A stretch of DNA of 41,498 nucleotides from Kocuria atrinae C3-8 (GTDB taxonomy: Bacteria; Actinomycetota; Actinomycetes; Actinomycetales; Micrococcaceae), in assembly GCF_000286355.1 (NCBI RefSeq), contig NZ_AJXN01000061.1, forward strand, positions 1-41,498, written 5' to 3'. Below the pieces are notes generated by a model. The model did not search any database. It was not told where the DNA came from and saw only the letters and a program-made list of their open reading frames with translations. Shown here in pieces: positions 38,005-41,498 of this stretch; the first letter of the stretch is position 1, and every line of letters begins with the position of its first letter. Made by a program: the position numbers and the translations under genes.

Positions 38005-39254
38005 GCACCGCTCAGTTGGGTGACCGCACGGCACCCGCTTCGACCGCACACCGGAGTTTTTGGATCCTGCTGTGGGCCCTGTACACGACCCAGTTCATCG
38101 GGGCGTCGTTCCTGTCCACCGGATTGACGGGCATCCTGCGCGACGGGGGAGCGGACCTCTCGACGCTCGGCTTGTTACAACTGCTCGGACTGGTTTGGCC
38201 CCTCAAATTCCTCTGGGCTCCGCTGCTGGACCGCTGGTCACCGCGCGCGGCGTCCGGTCACTACCGCACGTGGTTACTGATCCTGCAGTCGCTCATGGTG
38301 TTGAGTCTGCTGGGGCTCGCCCTGGTCACCGATCCGGTGCAGGGCCTGGGCACCGTGGTGATTCTGGCCGGTGCCTTCGTGCTGTTCTCCGCCACCCAGG
38401 ACATTGCCGCGGACGCGCTGTCCGTGCGGGGGCTGGATTCGGTCCAGCACGACAAGGGTGCGGGCATTCAAGTTGCCGCCAGTTATCTGGGAACCTTGTG
38501 GGCGGCGGCCTTGCGCTGCTCGTGTACGACCTGTGGGGATGGCGCGCGGCAGTCCTGACCCTCGTATTCTTCACCGCGCTGCCCTGGCCACGGTGGCGCG
38601 CTATGTGGAGCCGCCGCGCGCACCGAGGTCCAGCTCGCGGATCACGTTCAAGGACATGTTCGGTGTCCTGTCCCAGCCGGGTGCGCGCACCTGGGCTCTC
38701 GTGGCCGTTCCCCTGATCGCCCTGGGGTCCGGCGCACTGTGGTCCCTGGTCACTCCAGCCCTCGTGGATGCGGGCTGGTCGCTGACCCGAATCGGTGTGG
38801 TCACCTCCGTGGTGGCCTCGGTGCCCGCGCTGGCCGCGGCCCTTGCGGGAGGGGGCATGTGCCGCCGCTGGGGTAGGGCCACAACCATGCTCCTGGGTGC
38901 GGGTATCCAGCTCATCGGCGGACTCAGTTTCATCCCGGTCATCACTACACTGTGGCCCGTGAGCGGTGGGTTGGAACTGGCCTTCGGCGTACTGGGAACC
39001 TCGTGCGTTCTGGCCGGCTACACGATCATGAACACGGGTATCTATGCGGTCAATCTCGGCCTGGCGCGCACCGAGAATCCCGGCGGTGACTTCACGTTGC
39101 TGACCTCCATCAGCATGCTCGGTGGCACCGTGGGCGCGTGGGCTGGGCTCACCATCGCGGCCTACAGCAACTACGGGGTCGCCTCGCGGTCGGTCTGGCC
39201 TGCGCCGGCCTGGGGATCGCGGTGAGTCGCCGCGGCGTGCGGCTCGCACGCTGA
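38001..39254 (+). CDS. MFS permease, AmpG/RhtX-like (three frameshifts)
   Basis: Twelve-helix major facilitator permease of the AmpG/RhtX/FptX type, seen from FWILLWALYTTQFIGASFL, WPLKFLWAPLLDRWSPRA and the diagnostic FSATQDIAADALSVRG. RhtX and FptX import ferric siderophores in Gram-negative bacteria; here direction is unknown, and export of the finished siderophore is equally possible. The frame changes at about 38508, 38590 and 39178, each by one lost base; the last restores a tail ending LGIAVSRRGVRLAR with a stop at 39252-39254. Repaired length is about 418 residues. It is coupled to the reductase gene and shares the iron box upstream. Confidence 0.85.
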
Positions 39255-39277
39255 GCACACAATCCCTGCCCGGCACC

Positions 39278-39321
39278 AACGACGACGGCGCCCGCTCACG
39301 CGAGCGAGCGCCGTCGTCGTT
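39278..39321. terminator. Bidirectional terminator between MFS gene and tesB
   Basis: Perfect 13-bp inverted repeat: AACGACGACGGCG at 39278-39290 and CGCCGTCGTCGTT at 39309-39321, between convergent genes. Confidence 0.85.
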
Positions 39322-39322
39322 G

Positions 39323-40219
39323 CTACTCCGAGTGGAACTCGGGAAGGCGCATCATGCCTTCCTGGGCGGTCGTGGCGATCAACATGCCGTCCTGGGTGAA
39401 CATGCGGCCCACGCCCAAACCGCGAGCCGAGGACGCGCTCGGGGAGGCCTGGACGTAGAGGATCCATTCGTCCGCGCGGGCGTCACGGTGCCACCACATC
39501 GCGTGGTCCAGAGACGCCACGTTGAGGCCGGGTTCGACCCAGGATTTGCCGTGACGGCGCAGCACGGGTTCGAGCATCGTGTAGTCCGAGGCGTAGGCCA
39601 GCGCCGCGCGATGGATATTGGGATCGTCGGGCAAGGGCGCGAGAGCCTTGATCCACACCGCGTTGTACGCCTCGTTGGTGCCGCGCCACGGCAAGAACAG
39701 CGGCTCGGTCACGTAACGCATGTCGAAGGGCCGCTCGAACGCGGTGGCCCGAGCCTCCGGCAGATCAATGCTGCCCAGCAGGTCGCGCAGCGTGGGAAGC
39801 GTCTCGGGATCCGGCACGTCCTGCGGTATCTCGTCCTGATGGTCCAGGCCGCCGGCCCGGGCCTGGAACGAGGCGATCATCGACAGGATCGTCTTACCGT
39901 CCTGATACGCGTGGATTCGTCGGGCGGAGAACGAACGCCCGTCGCGAACCCGCTCCACGCCAAAGGTGATCGGGAAGTTCACGTCCCCGGGACGCAAGAA
40001 GTACGCGTGCATCGAGTGGATGGCGCGGTCCTCGGGAACCGTGCGGATCGCGGCCATCGAAGCCTGGGCCAGAACTTGCCCGCCGTAGACCCGGTTGCGC
40101 ATGCTGGTGATCGTCTGACCGACGAAAATATCTTCGAGGGTTCTGGCCCCTCCACCGTCCGCCAGGTCCAACATCTGGAGCAGGGCTTTCACGGGTTCCT
40201 TCTGGGGATCAACACTCAT
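39323..40219 (-). CDS. tesB: Acyl-CoA thioesterase II
   Basis: Double-hotdog thioesterase that hydrolyses acyl-CoA. Intact, about 298 residues from ATG 40219 (MSVDPQKEPVKALLQ). TesB motifs: VYGGQVLAQASMAAIRTV, HSMHAYFLRPGD, RRIHAYQDGKTILSM, and in the C-terminal half ALAYASDYTMLEPVLRRHG (catalytic Asp region) and SLDHAMWWHRD, then GRMFTQDGMLIATTAQEGMMR. It overlaps no neighbour. It is divergent from the hotdog gene at 40263 with 43 bases between starts, so the two may share control. Confidence 0.93.
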   Translation of the reverse strand: MSVDPQKEPVKALLQMLDLADGGGARTLEDIFVGQTITSMRNRVYGGQVLAQASMAAIRTVPEDRAIHSMHAYFLRPGDVNFPITFGVERVRDGRSFSARRIHAYQDGKTILSMIASFQARAGGLDHQDEIPQDVPDPETLPTLRDLLGSIDLPEARATAFERPFDMRYVTEPLFLPWRGTNEAYNAVWIKALAPLPDDPNIHRAALAYASDYTMLEPVLRRHGKSWVEPGLNVASLDHAMWWHRDARADEWILYVQASPSASSARGLGVGRMFTQDGMLIATTAQEGMMRLPEFHSE

Positions 40220-40262
40220 GACCACCACTCTAGTGCGGCGGTGGATGTGATCTGATGGGGAC

Positions 40263-40730
40263 ATGACTTCCGTAACCATCCCCATTCAAATGCGTTTCTC
40301 GGACATGGACGCCTACGGTCACATCAACAACGTGATCATGGTGCGCTTCTTCGAGGACGCCCGCGTGCGTCTGACCTCTTCACCCATCAAGGCGGACGCG
40401 GACCACGGCATCCCGGAAGACACCACGTTCCGCGAGTCCATCGGTGACACGCGCACCGTGGTGGTGCACCAGAACATCGACTACAAGGAACAGCTGTTCT
40501 ACCGTCACGAGCCCGTGTACGTGCGCACGTGGATCTCTCGGGTGGGCGGATCTTCCTTTACGATTTCTTACCGCTTGCAAGAAGAGGACGGCTCAACTGT
40601 TTACGCGGAGGGTGAATCCGTGATGGTCTTGATGGACCCGGAGACGGGCAAGAGCCAAAAGCTGTCGGACGATCACAAGGCTCTCTTGGACGCGCTGGCA
40701 GACGAAGTCAAGGAGCTCGACGAACGATGA
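40263..40730 (+). CDS. 4HBT-type hotdog acyl-CoA thioesterase
   Basis: Single-hotdog thioesterase of the 4-hydroxybenzoyl-CoA/YbgC type. 155 residues, intact. The characteristic catalytic loop is MRFSDMDAYGHINNVIMVRF, with the Asp, Gly-His and Asn-Asn residues of the family. VHQNIDYKEQLFYRHEPVYV and SFTISYRLQEEDGSTVYAEG are typical central strands. The substrate is unknown. The stop overlaps the ATG of the following gene (ATGA), indicating translational coupling. It is divergent from tesB, so two thioesterases with different folds sit back to back. Confidence 0.9.
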   Translation: MTSVTIPIQMRFSDMDAYGHINNVIMVRFFEDARVRLTSSPIKADADHGIPEDTTFRESIGDTRTVVVHQNIDYKEQLFYRHEPVYVRTWISRVGGSSFTISYRLQEEDGSTVYAEGESVMVLMDPETGKSQKLSDDHKALLDALADEVKELDER

Positions 40731-41438
40731 CATCTCCTGGGGGCGCACAAACCCCCGGTATTTCACTGGCAGGTCCCGCCGAAGCATCAGACCTGGCCAC
40801 CCTGCTGAGCCGCGCCCGCAGCCTCGACGCGAACGCTGCCGTGCGACTGCAGGGCTTCGGCCATGCCCTGGCCACGTGGTTCCGGTGATTTACCCGACCA
40901 ACATTCTGGACCCCTCACCCGTGGTTCTTGGGCTGCGGGCGGTGTCCCTGGCGCATCCCACGGACCTTGATCTCACGGTCCCGGCATCGGCCATTCTCGA
41001 CCGCCTGGCCCGGTTCTCGCGGTCCGATCCCGCGTTGCAGAGCGAACCCGTGCACATCAGCGCGCCGCCGCAAGAGGTTGCTGCGCCGTGGGCGGGCATG
41101 GTTGCCCGCGCGGAGGGTGGTCCAAACGCGGCGTCGTGTCCGCCCACCACGTGCGTGACGTCGCCCGCGCCGGTATCCAAAAAGTCGCCGACGCCGTTCC
41201 CACCGATTCCGGGGCCGCACTCGTGTCCAAGGTGCGCTCGGAAATCTGGGGCGCGAGCTCCGGGTGGGGTCCCATGGACGTCCCCGACATCCCGGACGGC
41301 GCAGCCTTCGGCCTGGACGTGCTCGGCTTCATCCCGCCCTCCGAGTTCGAGGTGGCCGTGGCCGCCGAAGAAACCGGGCAGTGGCTCAGGCTCTCCACGG
41401 AGGCCGGTCACGTGGTGGTCAAGAACGGCCAGCGCTAG
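40727..41438 (+). CDS. Hypothetical protein, conserved-looking (two frameshifts)
   Basis: I do not recognise a family. The first frame from ATG 40727 reads MTSPGGAQTPGISLAG, then ATLLSRARSLDANAAVRLQG. The next frame (from about 40880) reads VVLGLRAVSLAHPTDLDLTV and PASAILDRLARFSRSDPAL. The third (from about 41120) reads RGVVSAHHVRDVARAGIQKV, GASSGWGPMDVPDIPDGAAF and FEVAVAAEETGQWLRLSTEA. Each junction fits one missing base, and the repaired length is about 237 residues. There is no signal or membrane segment. Its start overlaps the thioesterase stop, so it is cotranscribed with it. It ends before a strong terminator. Confidence 0.65.
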
Positions 41439-41447
41439 ATTTTTCTC

Positions 41448-41498
41448 GGACCACAGAAGCAGGGCGGGTGCACGTGCACCGCCCTGCTTCTGTGGTCC
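41448..41498 (+). terminator. Terminator at the right end of the window
   Basis: Long inverted repeat: GGACCACAGAAGCAGGGCGG pairs with CCGCCCTGCTTCTGTGGTCC around GTGCACGTGCA. It lies 9 bases after the last CDS and ends exactly at the window edge, so any T-run lies outside. Confidence 0.8.

Noticed and set aside
1-41498. CRISPR arrays, insertion sequences and rRNA genes
   Set aside because: I saw no regularly spaced repeats, no transposase-like proteins or terminal inverted repeats, and no rRNA sequence.

Overview
The window is a GC-rich chromosomal segment from a high-GC Gram-positive bacterium, most likely of the family Micrococcaceae (Actinobacteria); I cannot fix the genus. The evidence is gene content and order: lepB-rnhB-yraN-comM-dprA-xerC, a discrete FAS-II cluster (fabD-fabH-acpP-fabF) next to a PucR/FasR-type regulator and aceE, actinobacterial families such as DUF3145 and DUF3052, a polyphosphate glucokinase, an AhpE-type peroxiredoxin, and panB/glnA/glnE in close order.

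Layout. 1-7.0 kb (+): signal peptidase, RNase HII, YraN, a lipoprotein, ComM-like ATPase, DprA and XerC. 7.2-7.75 kb (+): DUF3145. 7.96-13.1 kb (-): fabF, acpP, fabH, fabD and the FasR-like regulator, then aceE to 16.0 kb (-). 16.3-18.2 kb (+): DUF3052, AhpE, sirtuin. 18.25-20.06 kb (-): ppgK and map. 20.25 kb (+): a 58-residue SPOR-like protein. 20.5-21.36 kb (-): panB. 21.5-25.9 kb (+): glnA and glnE. Then tRNA-Arg(TCT) (-), an SSB paralogue (+) and the ABC-F protein EttA (+). 29.0-39.25 kb is an iron-siderophore locus. The window ends with tesB (-), a hotdog thioesterase (+) and an unrecognised protein (+).

The most interesting part is the siderophore locus. Leftward from 37.1 kb runs a tightly coupled operon: PLP decarboxylase (DesA-like), a single protein fusing lysine/diamine N-hydroxylase to an AlcB-type acyltransferase (DesB+DesC), an IucA/IucC synthetase (DesD-like), an Ntn-hydrolase acylase of the penicillin acylase family without a visible signal peptide, and a second AlcB-type acyltransferase. 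Divergent from it are a siderophore-interacting flavin reductase and an AmpG/RhtX-like MFS permease. A near-consensus DtxR/IdeR iron box (37155-37173) lies between the two arms, with a second 24-nt palindrome beside it. The set predicts a hydroxamate siderophore of the desferrioxamine class with an extra acylation/deacylation step.

A pervasive technical feature must be kept in mind. Seventeen genes, many of them normally essential (fabF, fabD, aceE, glnA, lepB), are interrupted by about 35 apparent single-base deletions. After each the protein continues in the neighbouring frame, and restoring the bases gives family-typical lengths. These look like sequencing or assembly errors rather than pseudogenes, so I annotate each gene as one CDS spanning its frames.
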